Shown here one piece after another: positions 37,701 through 49,802 of a stretch of 64,000 nt of DNA. Positions within the stretch are counted from its first letter, which is position 1, and the number at the start of each line of letters is the position of its first letter. A program made the translations under genes and the position numbers. Origin of the DNA: Erpetoichthys calabaricus (lineage: Eukaryota; Chordata; Cladistia; Polypteriformes; Polypteridae); NCBI RefSeq assembly GCF_900747795.2, contig NC_041400.2, forward strand, positions 199,248,622 to 199,312,621, given 5' to 3'. The notes below the pieces were generated by a model. That model was not told the DNA's origin. It worked only from the letters and a program-made list of their open reading frames with translations, and made no database searches.

Positions 37701-40700
37701 CCTTTTGTTTAGTAAAGTGACATATTTGAGTTTCACTGAGAATGAAATGATAAGATTTGCAGCACAGTCCCATGGCCCTGTGACAGCCACTCTGAGAAGG
37801 TCCCACACAATTGACTTCCACATGTCCTAAGGCCATCATCTTCTGTTTAGAGACTTTAAAGCGAATCAAACAAATGGCAGGCTAGAAAGAATAAAGTGCC
37901 ACAGGAAGGAAATCCCTTAAATAAAATGGCCTCTTCCACCTGTGCCTCGGAAAATGTAAATAACACATGAAGAAAGATTCAAGGAATAAAGCAGCAGCAT
38001 AAAACAAAAGAAAGTACTTTACATGGACTCCGAACAGAGGAGAGCCGCATCCATTAGGTGGTGGGGGTCTGTACCCGTAGCGAGGCTTTGCTTTGGACCC
38101 TGCATAGGAAGAAAACGAAGATCATCAATTGCGCAAAGGACTTCTCTTCAGAAATGAGCAAATGTCAGGACGCCGTCCACATCTCACCTCTGAATCACGG
38201 AGAGAAATCGGCGAGCAGCCTCCACTGCCGCCAGGGAAGGAGTCTGGGAAAGGACCTGGTGGCTCGCGTCAACTACGGGCAACCTGTTAGTTGGGACGAA
38301 AGTCAGGATTTGGGGGATGAATTCATTTAAAGGTCCCCGACAGCTTCTTGTGTCCTTCACGACACGACACTGAAAGTGATGCTCAACGAGGTAACATCTC
38401 AATGTCTCAAACACAGGTGAGAACTGCTGGGTCTGGGCATTGTGGACCGGCCCTGGGCTTCTGAGGTTCACAGTTACTGACTTGTTAGTTCGTTTATCGT
38501 AAAGAATCCTCAGAATGCTTTCATTCTTCACCAGGGGTTCCCACTCTCATGCGGCGCACACGATTTGAAGATAAACATTGCAGAGAGTGACCAAAGGAAT
38601 CCGTGTGATCATCTTAATGTGAGGTGAACCATGATGAGTCCAATAGACTCCAGAGCTCCACTCCATCTACGTCACTGTGGTTAAGATCAGGGCCATCTGA
38701 CTCAAGTCAAGTGACCAAACGACAAGAACCAGCAATCCAACTGGCTGACAAGCAGAGCTACTGAATCACAGAGCTGGACCCCTCTCGATGAATCTGGACT
38801 TGTGCTCCATCATGAAATCAACAGAAAGCACACAGATCCACGGATCAGTCCTGTCTTATGTCAGAGGCAAGCAGCATGGCCATCTCAGCCTTGTCACTGA
38901 CCATCCCAATGTGCCATGTCACAAAGCGGCATCTGCAGCTGGTCACACCAGCATGGCCACAATATTTCAGTTTGCACCAATGGTCTGCACTGCCCCCACA
39001 TCTCAATTCAAAGAGGAGGTTTACAACCAATAAATACAAAAATAATCAATCAATCAATCAATCAATCAGCACAACTACGGGATGCTATTGAGGCAGCCAA
39101 GACAAAAACCAAAAACGTTTTTTCAGCAGCTTGATAAATTCACGCCTTGAGGTCTTAGGCTACTCTGGAGGCAAAGATGGTCCTACCTGCTACTGGATAG
39201 GTGGGCCAAGTCAGGTGACCGTCAAGTCTACGCAATGAGCCAGAGCTCACCTGAACAGTTCAAGGTCTGGAGGGGACAAGGCCACCTAAAGTGACACTCT
39301 CCCAACTGAGAATGACAAATTCATGTGACAACAGACGACATGGAGCAAACCCACACAAAGGCCTCCCAGACGAGGGCCCACTCCAGCACAGGGGTCTTCT
39401 GTATTAGCGCTCTGATGGCTCACAGTCAGCCCTTAGAAACAAAACCCAAAAAGACTAAAGACACACATGGGCATTACGCACAATTCACTCGGAATGCAGT
39501 CGACTCAGAAATGTCACAAGTTTTAAAAACAAGTAAAAGTGGCGCTGGGGAGGAACGACTGCTGCTGCGCCACGAGGACGAATGTTAAGCCTCCACAACA
39601 ACAACATTGACTTCTAAAGCATGTCAGGCATACAACTGATGGAGCGCAGAGCGCTTTACACGATGAGGAAGGAAACGTTTATAAAAAAATAAGATTAAGC
39701 AAAAAGAATAAAGTATGGTGTGATGGCCGGGCGGACAGAAAAAAACAAAGAAAAACTCCAGGGGGCTGGAGAAAAAAAAATCTGCAGGGGTTCCGAGACC
39801 ACCCAGCCAGTTAAATGATCTGAATCAGTCTTCACGCGGATGACTGTGATGATGATGATGATGATCACGTGGACATCTGGCCTTCAATCCACCAATCGAG
39901 GGGTTGCACGGTGCCCTGAGCAGCACATTTTCACACACAAAAGCCCCTCAAGAGTTCTCAGCAATAAAGAAAGCAGACATGTCAAGAGGAAATGTCCGGC
40001 TTAATAAGCAAATGCTCCAGTCAGCTGGCAGGGACCCTGCAGGAAGTAAACCTGTGGGGGTTCAAGGTGCCCAAAGACCAGCTGGCACCCTCTGTGCCAC
40101 GTGCTCACTGATGATTTGTGTATCAAGAGACTGAGTTCAGACGATGGACGGAGAGAGCAACGGTCCTGTGCTTTGTGTTTTCAAAGCCGCCACTCCTGCT
40201 GGGTGTTATTACAGAGCCCACCATGATGGTTGGGATGAAGACCCATTTTTCCTTGATTTCCCCTTCTGCTCCGTCAATTAAAATTACAAATCAAACATTT
40301 CAGACGGGATCAAAGTGCACATCCCAGATCGGTCACAACATGTAGCAATGACAACACTTCTTACGCATTGTCCCCAAGACTGACACTGTGCACACTGAGT
40401 GAGAGGAACTGCACTTCAGAGGGACCCTCACTAACTACGGATAAACAGACGGCTCACGTGCAGCACACTCTACAAACGTTTTGCTTCTTAACAAGTGGAG
40501 TGAAAGGCATTGAGCAGAGTCTCTTGGGTTTACGGCCCACCACCACCACCCTATGGCTTCGGAGTGAGCACAGCAGCCTGGGACCGCTGGACAACATGCT
40601 GCACTGCCGTCTTCTCCACTTCTGGCTCATCCTTTCTCTTTTGCCATCTTTCTCCTCCTTGGAAGCTGGTGACAGCTCCATATGCAACTCTTTCCAAAGA

Positions 40701-43700
40701 ATCCTTTAGGTTGATCCAACTGAGAATCCATTTTTAAAAATATGACTTTTTTATATAAGAAGCCAAACTATTCATCCTTATGTCCAGTTCAAACCCGTGC
40801 ACCTCCATATCTTACCTTACCCGCCTAAACCTCACGTCAAGGGCCTGGCTACCAGTCCTAGTTGTCCTCTGTGTGTGCCGAATGCTTTTGGAAGTCTAAG
40901 GGGGAGGTGAGCCCACTACTTCAGCAGTTCTTGTCTTCTCCGTCCTTTTACTCCTAAAACATCTCCGGTGCCACACATATTCCTCCTCGAAGACCACTCA
41001 GCAGTCCCTCTCACTTTTTTTCCTCGTTAAAGGCACACAAATTTGCTCGCTGCACGAGACAGAAATGTCAAAGCGAAGAGGAACAGATACCCCAACTATG
41101 TCAAAAAAACAAAGACACACGAGCTGAACTGCAAAATTGAGAGCACAACAAAATCCCAGCGACATTTATGAATCTGGACATGTGCACTGACCACGTCAAA
41201 TCTAAAACTCACCTCCAGAACAAGGAGACATGAAGATCACTAGGTGTTCCTCTTCGGGTAACAAGACAGGAAACAACAAAATCTTCAGAGGACTTTGTGG
41301 TCAGGCGAGTCAGACATACCAGTCGAAAAAATGACAAAGATGCGTCCTTTCTTTACTAAGCGTTGTAATCAAGGAGGCGCACTACTGGAGAATGAGAGCC
41401 GTCTTCGTCAAACTCGTTGGTCCTGCGTCTTTGAACAACAAACACGTGGACGCCATTCTTCAAAAGATTTGTGGCAAGAAAATTTCTGTTGTAGTTGGTG
41501 AAACCTTGATGGCCGAGAGCACCGCGGTCTCATCACAGTGACAGGCGAGTAGACATTCGAATCACAGACGGACCTACCTGAAAAGTGATAGCTTCCACCC
41601 CAAGCATATAAGGTGCTCCATTATTTTCAGCCAAGCAATCGTATTTGCTCAGACTCGACAGACCGGGATCAACAACTGCAGGAGCTCAGACGAGATTTCA
41701 TCAGACAAGGTTACACCCTCAAAACAACACACCCTCAAATAAGAAGAGCTACTGCCATACCCAGAGACACCTTCTGGAATATAAAAACAAAGACAACAAG
41801 AAGCGCATCCCCCTTGTTGTCACCTACAACCCACATCTTGAAACACTTTGAAAAATTATAAAAGAACTTCAGCCAATACTAAACAATGACCAAACACTGA
41901 AAAATGTATGTCCTGAACCTCCTCTCCTGGCATACAGACAACCAACAAACCTTCAACAACTAATTGTCCGAGGCTCCCTAAGTGAACCAACAGAAAATGG
42001 CACATCTCCATGCCTACAGAAAAGATGCAAAACATGTGCCCACATCTATGATTCAGACCGTATAGTTATACCACACTGCCGACTTGAACATCACATAAAG
42101 GGATCATTTTCCTGCAGATCATCTAATGTTGTCTACCTAATTTTCTGCATGAAATGTCCTGACACTGCACTCTATGTGGGAGAAACTGGACAAACACTCC
42201 GCCAGAGAATGAATTTACACAGGTGCCACATTAAACATGGCAACACAGATGTTCCTGTAGCGGCCCACTTCAACAGCCGTGGACACTGTGAGAGGGACTT
42301 TAAAGTCACAGGGCTTATGGGCAACTTCAGAACACAGCAAGAGAGAAAAGAATGGGAAGTTAAACTCACGCTAAAATTTAATACTTTACAACATGGCTTG
42401 AATAAAGACAAAGAGTTTTATGGCCAGATATGAGGATTGTTTACATCTCTCAGAATGACAGACAACCCGACTACAGAGCCACATTGTACTGAAAAACTCA
42501 TTACAAACTTCAAAAGACTTTGGTGGACAGTCATCTTATCCAGAGATCTTGACCATACATTGTTCTTCTCTCGCTTGTTAAATTAACCCTAGCTTGAATG
42601 TAAAAGATTTACAAGTTGTTTCTTGTCCTAGAGTGTGTATATAAACACAGGGAACTCCAGTCTCTGTATTACATCTCGCCTGAAGAAGGGGCCTGAGTTG
42701 CCTCGAAAGCTTGCATATTGTAATCTTTTAAGTTGACCAATAAAAGGGGTCATTTTGCTTGGCTTTTCTCTAAACTCTAACACAGAAATTCATCCACCAC
42801 AATCCGCCCGCACATATTCATCCAGTGAACGGCGGTTGGTGACGGAGGGCGGCTGTTCACACAGCATTTGCGGTGACCAAGCGAGCTGAATGCGGGTGCA
42901 TAAAGCGTGTGAAATTGAAAGTTATTTACATGCCGCCTTTCTTTGCGCTTGTTGTATATCAAGATGTAATTCAAACCGCTGAAATCAGAATGTGCGGAGT
43001 CAACAAAACGTTAACCATATGGACAAAAAATCACAAGTGAGTAACGTTTCAGTTTATTTCTCAGGTGACTGCTTTTTGTTGACAGCAGTTCACCTGCCAC
43101 TTCACAAATGAGAACACTGATTCTTCAAAACTTTTAAGGAACATTGAAATATCTTCATAATGTTTAATTATTCTATCCATCTGTCCTTCCAGTGTCACGG
43201 CAGCCACAGCATGAAAACAGCACGAGGCAGGAACAAACCGTGAACGAAGCTCAAGCTCGCTAGCGCTATGGCACTGTGTAGTTAAAGTTTTATCTGTATG
43301 ATATAATCAACATATTTTGCTGCATTTCATCTTAAAAATGATCTCGTCATCATATGCAAATACGCGTTTTATAAAGTGGCTCGGGTTGTGTAATATTATA
43401 ACTGTATAATAAGTACAATTACCTCACGGTAACTTGCAAGTACAAACAGTTCTACAAGGAGCACTTGATGGACTGATTGAGTACATGTAGAGCTCTTGGG
43501 ATTAAACTGTTTGTGAACCGCGAGGTCTGAACAGAAGAGGCTGTGAAGCGTTGGTCAGATGAGAGCAGTTCAAAGAGCGAATGGCTAGGCAGCGCGTGCT
43601 TGATGCTGTATACCGATAATTCTCTTTCCAATCGCTGAAGATCTGTGAGTCACACTCAGATACAGTGATATAAATACTCCGAGTGGTGCAGTGCGAGTAA

Positions 43701-44888
43701 TATGGAAAAAGATGATCTGCTGTAGCAACCCCTAACGGGAGCAGCTGACAGAAGAAGAAGAAGGTGCAGTGAGAGTAACAACGCTAAAGCAGTTATGGTA
43801 TTTAGAATAGTTTGACCATTCTGTGGACCATCCTCACAGGTGGCATTGCAGTGGTAGTGCTGCTGCTTTGCAGTAAGGAGATTGTGGGTTCGCTTCCTGG
43901 GTCCTCCCTGTGTGGAGAGCGCTTTGAGTAGTGAGAAAAGCGCTATATAAATGTAAAGAATTATTATTATATTGTTACAGGTTAATTACAATCAGATGCA
44001 TTAAACTAATAAACAATATGCGGTTAATTTCGGTGTATTTATAAAGGCGCGTCAGGGATGTGGATCTGAAAAAGAAAGGGAAACCACAGAGGAACAGTAG
44101 CACAGCTTTGACGCTGGGTGCCGCCAGTCTGCAAAACCAAGCAGAGAACTTGCGTACGCCAGGGTATGAGCTACCATGGAAATGTGCGTGGGTTTATGCC
44201 AAGTTTAGGTTTTATACATCGCGATTTGAACATGCAAACTGGCTTTCACAACATTTTAGTGCGTACGCACCGTTTATACATGAGGCCCCAGGACTTTGTT
44301 ACCTTCATAGAGAGCTGCGCCTTTTCTGTCTTTTCACAGGCAGCAGCACTTCAGTCCTTCACACCAACCAGCTGAATCTTAATGACATTTTAGCAGAGCT
44401 GACAGACCGGGCATCACACTGTCTGAAAGCAGACCAGGGAGTTTGAAAAGTGCTTACGGTTATCAGTGTGTCAGGTCATCAGTTTGGTGGGAGAGACCTG
44501 GCAGCACTAGTGAGGAGGGTCAAGTCTCCCTTCTTCAAGCAGCCTGCCAGAGACCCCGGAAGCAGGAAACAGCAGGTGGAATAGCAGCTTCAGACCAGTA
44601 GGGGGCCTCACTGAACACATTCACCTCTACAAAGAGGTCTTTAAATATCCTAAGCCCTAAAAGTGAAGTTCACCTTCATCAAACTAGTCAGAGCTCTTAC
44701 AACTCTGGAGGGCACTCGCCGTCCTACTGCAATCTCAGCATAGGACATCATGGAGGATCTGGACTCCTAGCTGATGAATGGAACTGCAGAATAAGGTTGA
44801 GTTGTGCTAGTATGCCGTTTCATTAATAGGAATGTGAGGCGCCATCTCGTTATCGTTTGTTTGTTTGGTAGCCGTTGCTATTTACAGT

Positions 44889-44919
<31 letters not shown>

Positions 44920-47294
44920 AACCCAAAAATTCAAATCAAGGAAAAATAAAACAGAATTTGTGAAAAAACCAAACCAATTCCATAGGGCCCTACAAACAGC
45001 TTCCCTCACGCCAGCTCCACCAGAGCACTTTGTGTAGAACATCAGAGCAATCAAGACGAGCTCAGGCCACTCAGCCCACCAAAGCTCGCCAGTCCTCTCC
45101 ACTTAATTCTCCTATAAAACATTGCGTTTTGAGGGTCCCTAAAGTCCTCCTGCCTTCTCGGTCACTTACTTCAGGTGTCTGTGGTTCTCTGTGTAAAGAA
45201 AACCTTCCTAACGTTTGTGTGAACTTCACCCTTAGGCTCCCACCTGTGCCCCCATGTTCTTGATGATCTCGTGTTCAAGTCTCCGTCTCGATCCACTGCA
45301 CTGATGCTCTTCATCATTTTAAACACTTCAGCAGCTCCCCTCTTCATCTCTGTAAGGCTCAGCTCTTTTAATCCCCCCCATGGCCCCTAAATCAGCCTCG
45401 TCGGCCTTCTCTGGACCTTCTCTTGTGCTGCTATGTCTTTATGGAGACCCAAACTGCACCCAGGACTCCAGCTGAGGTCTCAACAGTGTGTTATAAAGCA
45501 GACCCTCCTGTACTCCACACGTCAAGGCGCTATATAACCTGACACGCTGTTAGCCTTCTTCTGAACACTGCCTGGCAGTTGATAGTCCACTAGGACACCC
45601 AAGTCCTTCTCATAAGGTGGACTCTTGATTTTCAGACCCCCCATTGTGTATTCAATTGTTTTGTGCGTTTTCCATGAAATCCTAAGAGTAAACTTCTTTT
45701 TTCTCGGCCATCACTACAAACCACATGGGTTCAGTCAGTGGCAGTGCCAGGTTATTTTGTACCCTATGCCAAGCTTATCGGTGCACCAACCAACTAACTG
45801 GTTCCCAACATGCCCCCATGATCTGCACCCTAAGCCAGTGCCTAATTCACCTTAATGGTGGTTCTGGGGTTAGAAACATCTAAAAATAGATTTTATTGGG
45901 TGGCATGTTGCTTTAAGATTTCCCTGCCATCATATAAGCAGATTGTGTTTCTGTGCAGTAGGAGCAACCAAGAGAATGGAAGGGCAGAAGAAAAGGACAC
46001 CTGACGATGGCGTTTCACAGGCAAGAGGGCACAAGATGGCAGCACCTTCTGGGGAGGTGGGATGTGCAGCCTGCCATCTGTCCTGGCTGGTAAAGTGCTC
46101 TGAAAACTGCAAGAAGCTTTCTAAGTCCAAAAGTGTGTTGTGTTTTTACTTTTAACAAAATATTTCAGTAAACCATCGCCCCTTCTCCATTTCAGTGTCA
46201 CGTGGTGCCAGAGTCGTTTCCTGTCTGGTGCCCAGGGCTGCCAGGACAAACACCAAACACGGTGCGCACCTGGGCATTTGCTGGCACTCTCATTCACAAT
46301 CACGCAGCACAATGGTCTGTGAATGGCTTCCATCTCGGAAGGTCACTGCGATCGACTGACACACCCGGCGTGTCGCCTCCTCTTCATTTTTCACTTCAAG
46401 CACTGAACTCACACACAGCCCACCGGGGTGAGCGGCGATCAGAGGGTAAAGCAGGTCGATCCCTCGCCCACTGGCACAGACCCTGCCCTGCTTTATGGAC
46501 AGTCCGGCCGCTGGTGGTCTCATTTCCCCCACATGCTCCTTTGCTAGGCTGAGTGGTGGCGATGGCGAGGACACCGTGGACTGGGTGCAGCTGAAGGAGA
46601 CGCCCCGTCACGGAATGCGGCAGGAAATCTGAAAGCAGAACTCAGTCCCGGGGGTTTGGGGGGCTGGTACCCCCCAGCGGCACATTCGGATCGGCCCCAG
46701 TTTTACTTTTCCTCACATTGAGCGCCGTCTTTTCAGCACTTCTGCCATTTCATCAACTTCTTCAACTAAAAGCCCCGGCCACTCACGCTGTCGCTGTCCA
46801 AACTAAACTGCGACTAATGACTCGGGCCACCTCCAAGTCACCACCACGTCGCTCTATGCGCTTTGACGGCGGGCGGAGAGAAACACGAGGACACCAGGGG
46901 TTAGTGGCAGACGAAGGTAGTCTTTGACCTGGCAGTTCGCCTGTCAAAACGCCTTGTCGTGATGGTCGCTTAGACCGTAATGACAGCACGACCCTCGCGT
47001 CCGCTCACCTCTCACCCCGTCCTACTGCATGAAGTGCGGCGACCCCGTCACGACAATCCACTCGCCGCGTCACCTACCGTCCATGCACTTGTAGTGACAC
47101 AGTCCGTCCTCCCCTCCGAAGAGCTCGAGGGCCGCGTTCAGGTACATGTCGATGCGATGCACGCCGTTCCGGATGGTTTTCAGAGTCATCCTCCAGTCCG
47201 GAGTCTCCGGCTCCTGATGAGAGTCGGCGGCCAGGCAACTCACAGGCCGCCAGGACAATAAGGCCGCCAGAACAGAAGTCCACAAAGGAAGCAT
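31756..47294 (-). CDS. pla2g12a: Group XIIA secreted phospholipase A2
   Basis: Exons in transcript order: 47294-47078 (ATG 47294-47292), 38099-38023, 33990-33825 and 31874-31756 (stop TGA). All are GT-AG with matching phases, giving 192 residues against 189 in human. The enzyme hydrolyses the sn-2 ester of phospholipids with Ca2+, mainly outside cells. Residues 1 to about 22 form a signal peptide (MLPLWTSVLAALLSWRPVSC). The mature part has DWRMTLKTIRNGVHRIDMYL, GGEDGLCHYKC, PPNGCGSPLFGVH and the catalytic motif CCNQHDRCY with His113/Asp114. It continues with the cysteine-rich DCDEEFQQCLSKICRNVQRT and LGCKPYLDSQRASC, ending EKLDL. Exon 1 starts at the only ATG giving a signal peptide. The gene lies about 10 kb upstream of the casp6 promoter on the same strand; introns are enlarged by transposons. 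No disabling change is seen. Confidence 0.96.
31875..33824 (-). other. pla2g12a intron 3
   Basis: No exon was recognised. A short retroposon-tail-like motif (ggcactttataaatgtaa) lies near 32168-32185. Confidence 0.5.
33991..38022 (-). other. pla2g12a intron 2
   Basis: Apart from the tRNA-like SINE remnant at about 35355-35435 and a retroposon tail (ggtgctatataaatgtatta, near 34282-34301), I see nothing I can assign. Open stretches at 35016-35288 are unmatched. Confidence 0.5.
35355..35435 (-). mobile_element. SINE head remnant, antisense
   Basis: On the minus strand it reads CTGCTGCCTTACAACCAGAAGGTCCTGGGTTCGAGTCCGGC. A tRNA-type B box (GGTTCGAGTCC) lies at the expected place after an A-box-like stretch. 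The SINE body is not evident. Confidence 0.5.
39590..39920. repeat. Unclassified repeat candidate
   Basis: It contains gagcgctttacacgatgagg, the shape of an antisense retroposon tail, and an A-rich aaaaactccagggggctgga block that I associate with dispersed fish repeats. The family is not identified. Confidence 0.25.
41600..42770 (+). mobile_element. Penelope-like retroelement fossil (GIY-YIG part)
   Basis: The right-hand part of a Penelope-like (Neptune/Poseidon-type) retroelement. Visible parts are the end of the reverse-transcriptase module, a cysteine-containing linker, and the C-terminal GIY-YIG endonuclease region (ALYVGETGQTLRQRM). After these comes a terminal region with GAGTTGCCTCGAAAGCTTGC that in this family belongs to the LTR-like repeat. 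The left part of the element is missing and it is broken in several places. Its moderately preserved reading suggests middle age. Confidence 0.75.
43121..44288 (+). mobile_element. PIF/Harbinger-like element, copy C (right part)
   Basis: It aligns with the right part of the copy at 55820-57948: both share CTTTTAAGGAACATTGAAAT, GTACAAACAGTTCTACAAGG, GCTGGGTGCCGCCAGTCTGC and GATTTTATACATCGCG-like sequence. Both end in a TATACATGAGGCCC terminus. At 44289-44291 the flank is CAG, which fits the CWG duplication of this family. The left half is absent. A SINE is inserted at 43839-43970, absent from the other copy. Confidence 0.8.
43839..43970 (+). mobile_element. SINE inserted in Harbinger copy C
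   Basis: It has GGTGGCATTGCAGTGGTAGT (A-box region), GATTGTGGGTTCGCTTCCTG (B box), CTCCCTGTGTGGAG, then GAAAAGCGCTATATAAATG and an (ATT)n tail. The head is shared with the SINE at 48538; the tail differs and looks shortened. The empty site is visible at about 57610-57640 in the other copy. Confidence 0.8.
44889..44914. repeat. Poly-A tract
   Basis: About 26 consecutive A between a Harbinger end and an antisense CR1 fragment. No retroposon body was identified to its left. Confidence 0.85.
45020..45650 (-). mobile_element. CR1-like LINE fragment, antisense
   Basis: On the minus strand it reads through the C-terminal CR1 ORF2 region: a stretch corresponding to VSGYIAPxxVEGLLYNTLLR, pedigree words such as LRPQLESWVQFGSP, and RTGELWWAEWPELVLIALMF at the end. 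It is related to the sense copy at 59600-60180. Decayed. Confidence 0.7.
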
Positions 47295-47460
47295 CCTGGG
47301 CGCTCATCCGTACAGGTCCGGACTTTCGTTTTCCTCTCCTAATCCTCCATCATGCGTGGTGAAGGTGAGCGCTTTGCGTCACGTATAAGCCCCACCTCCC
47401 TCGTACGGAAAGCTGAGCGGGTCCAAACGCGCTCGCTGACTCGAGGTGTGCTACTGCCAC
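47295..47460 (-). promoter_or_regulatory. pla2g12a promoter region
   Basis: GC-rich DNA upstream of the pla2g12a start codon. On the minus strand it contains GGGGCTTATACGTGACGCAA, with a TGACG half-site of the CRE/ATF type and a weak TATA-like TTATAC. The transcription start is not determined. Confidence 0.4.
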
Positions 47461-48524
47461 CTTGTGGGGATTACTGGGGTTACAGGGAGAAGTCCTGTGA
47501 AAATTGTCTCGTTATTTTTAAACGCTGAATCGATTTGGGATTTCCTTTGTCGGCCACTTTCCTTACCTTAAACACATCCAGATTATAAATCTCATTTAGC
47601 TCTACTTTATAACAGTTTCTGCAAAATGTAATTATCCAAAAGTCTCGTTTCCTAAAGAGTCTTCTTCCTTTTCACCTCCACAGAGTTTCTCCACATCTGC
47701 TCTACAAGGCTGGCTGTATTGGGGTGAAAATTTGTTTTTAAATTTGTTAAATCAGACTCGTAATGTTTGATTTGTGTGATGAGTTAATAGTGGAAAATAG
47801 GATTATTTAAATGCAATGAAGTGATAAAAACTGTGTAAATAAAAGTGCATAGTAAAGATGGCGAGGAAAAGCTTTTATTATTCTTTGATTATGTCTTTTT
47901 AAACAGGAGTTTAACAAGAAAGTTCGGTCGATGACTGCAGGGAATTTCAAGAAGAGGAGGATATTGGGAGATATGCAGATATAAAAGCAAATACTAAAGG
48001 TGTGTTCCAGGTATGAGGCTCTTGAAGCTCTTAGTGTGTGTGAGTGTGTGAGAGAAGGCCTGAAATAAGAGCTCCCTTCACTGGTAGCCATCACGTTATC
48101 ATCATATTTAGCTGACATCTCAGTGACAAGACCACCGAGACGATCATCTGAGGCTGCCATTGCTGATTCTTACATCGCCAACCGCCAATGCGCTTCATAA
48201 AGATGGCGACCTGAGAGCAACTCTTTGATGTCTCTGTAAGGTGAGCCCCCCACAGAAGTGAGCGGTGGGCTTTCTGATTCACTTCACTGACTCAGACTAC
48301 ACATTTGATTTGTTTGGTTCAGTAATAAGCTTTGAGACCGGCTTATGTGGGATTGTAGGGGGCATGTGGGGCTCTGATCACATTACAAATGTATTGTTTA
48401 ATAATTCATATGCTATTATATGTAATTAATCATATATTTAACATGCTGGTGATTCATATGACATTATGCAGTTTATGTACACAAAGCATGACAATGTTGT
48501 TAAAATGCAAAATTAAAAGAAGAC
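47461..48524. other. Upstream of pla2g12a, unassigned
   Basis: AT-rich, no gene or transposon recognised. Confidence 0.5.
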
Positions 48525-48537
48525 GAAACATCAGAGA

Positions 48538-48861
48538 GGGTGGCACAGTGGCGCAGTGGGTAGCGCTGCTGCCTTGCAGTGAGGAGACCCGTCTGGGTTT
48601 GCTTCCTGGGTCCTCCCTGCGTGGAGTTTGCATGTTCTCCCTCACCACAGTCCAAAGACATGCAGGTGAGGTGCATTGACGGTCCTAAATTGTCCCTAGT
48701 GTGTGTGCTTGGTGTGTGTGTGTGTGTGCCCTGCGGTGGGCTGGCACCCTGCTTGGGGTTTGTTTCCTGCCTAATGCCCTGAGTTGGCTGGGATTGGCTC
48801 CAGCAGACCCCCGTGACTCTGTAGTTAGGATATAGCTGGATGGATAATGGATGGATAGATG
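48538..48861 (+). mobile_element. tRNA-derived SINE with perfect 13-bp target duplication
   Basis: The head GGCACAGTGGCGCAGTGGGT and GGGTTTGCTTCCTGGGTCC are the A and B box regions. The body has GTTTGCATGTTCTCCCT, CAGTCCAAAGACATGCAGGT, a short GT array and GGGATTGGCTCCAGCAGACC, ending in (GGAT)n. The 13-bp direct repeat GAAACATCAGAGA flanks it at 48525-48537 and 48862-48874. The perfect duplication suggests a fairly recent insertion. Confidence 0.92.
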
Positions 48862-48874
48862 GAAACATCAGAGA

Positions 48875-49802
48875 ATCACAAGTAAACAAGAATTGTGGGG
48901 CTCATTCTCGGGTAATGACATACACCAGTAAAAATCATGCAATCAAATAATTATTAGAAATCAGAGTAATCATTTTATAAGGCTTATTTTGTCTGAGTAA
49001 TTAGTTGTGTGTCTAAAGGGACCTAAATCTATTACTTTAATATTCTGATTTTCTACAATAACAACAACTGAAACAAAACAAAACAATGAGTGCATACCAA
49101 TATAAATGTAAAGGGGTGGGCAAAAGTAGGTTTACAGTTGTTGGTGTGGAAAAAGACATGCAGGTTATTCTGATAGTCCATAGCTGCTAATAACAGCAGC
49201 AATAATAATAATAATAAGATGAAGAAGACAAATAATACACATCAGCGATTCAATCGTTAATCAATAAATCTCAACACAAGCATAAACTCGGTACTTATAA
49301 CCCTCCCCATATTGTTATTGAATTGTCCTTGCATGACGAGTGACAGAACAATCAGTGACAGCGCGCCCGAGACTCCCGATTCAGCCGGTTCTGCACATTC
49401 ACTTTGAACGTCACCCTAAAGATGCTGACGCCTTTGCACTCCCGTTGAGTGAGCTCCACTCAGCCCATTTGTTTTCTGCTTGCCACTGAATTCATTTGAT
49501 TCACTGGGAAGTCATTGAAGAAGAAGAAATCGTTCAGGAGCCACAGAGGATGAAGATGGTGCAACGCCTCACACTTTGAAAGACACCTCAGCCGGACTAC
49601 AGAGACAGAGAGTGGTTCAGCTGAAAGGCCACCACAGCCGCGACTCCCTGGTGGCATCTGTAGGATGAAGCACCGAGATATTTCACTGGTCCTGTACGAC
49701 TCTGGACAGATGACATTCAGGAATAAAGAAGGGAGACCCCCATCCAGCTCAGTGTGCAAAGCATGCAGCTCAGCCAGTCCACCAGGTACACAGAGAGGAA
49801 CA
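48875..49802. other. Intergenic, unassigned
   Basis: No gene was recognised. A short (AAT)n tract lies at about 49200-49216. Confidence 0.5.

Larger units (their letters stand above)
38100..47077 (-). other. pla2g12a intron 1, about 9 kb with nested repeats
   Basis: The largest intron of the gene. It holds an (ATCA)n tract at 39047-39068, an unclassified repeat candidate at 39590-39920, a Penelope-like fossil at 41600-42770, the right part of a Harbinger element with a SINE at 43121-44288, a long poly-A at 44889-44914 and an antisense CR1 fragment at 45020-45650. No additional exon was recognised. Confidence 0.6.

Noticed and set aside
40368-40709. 113-codon open stretch
   Set aside because: Low-complexity Ser/Leu/Pro composition, no start context or homology that I recognise.
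46202-46611. Several open stretches on both strands near 46.3 kb
   Set aside because: GC-moderate sequence produces open frames on both strands; no splice signals or family match.
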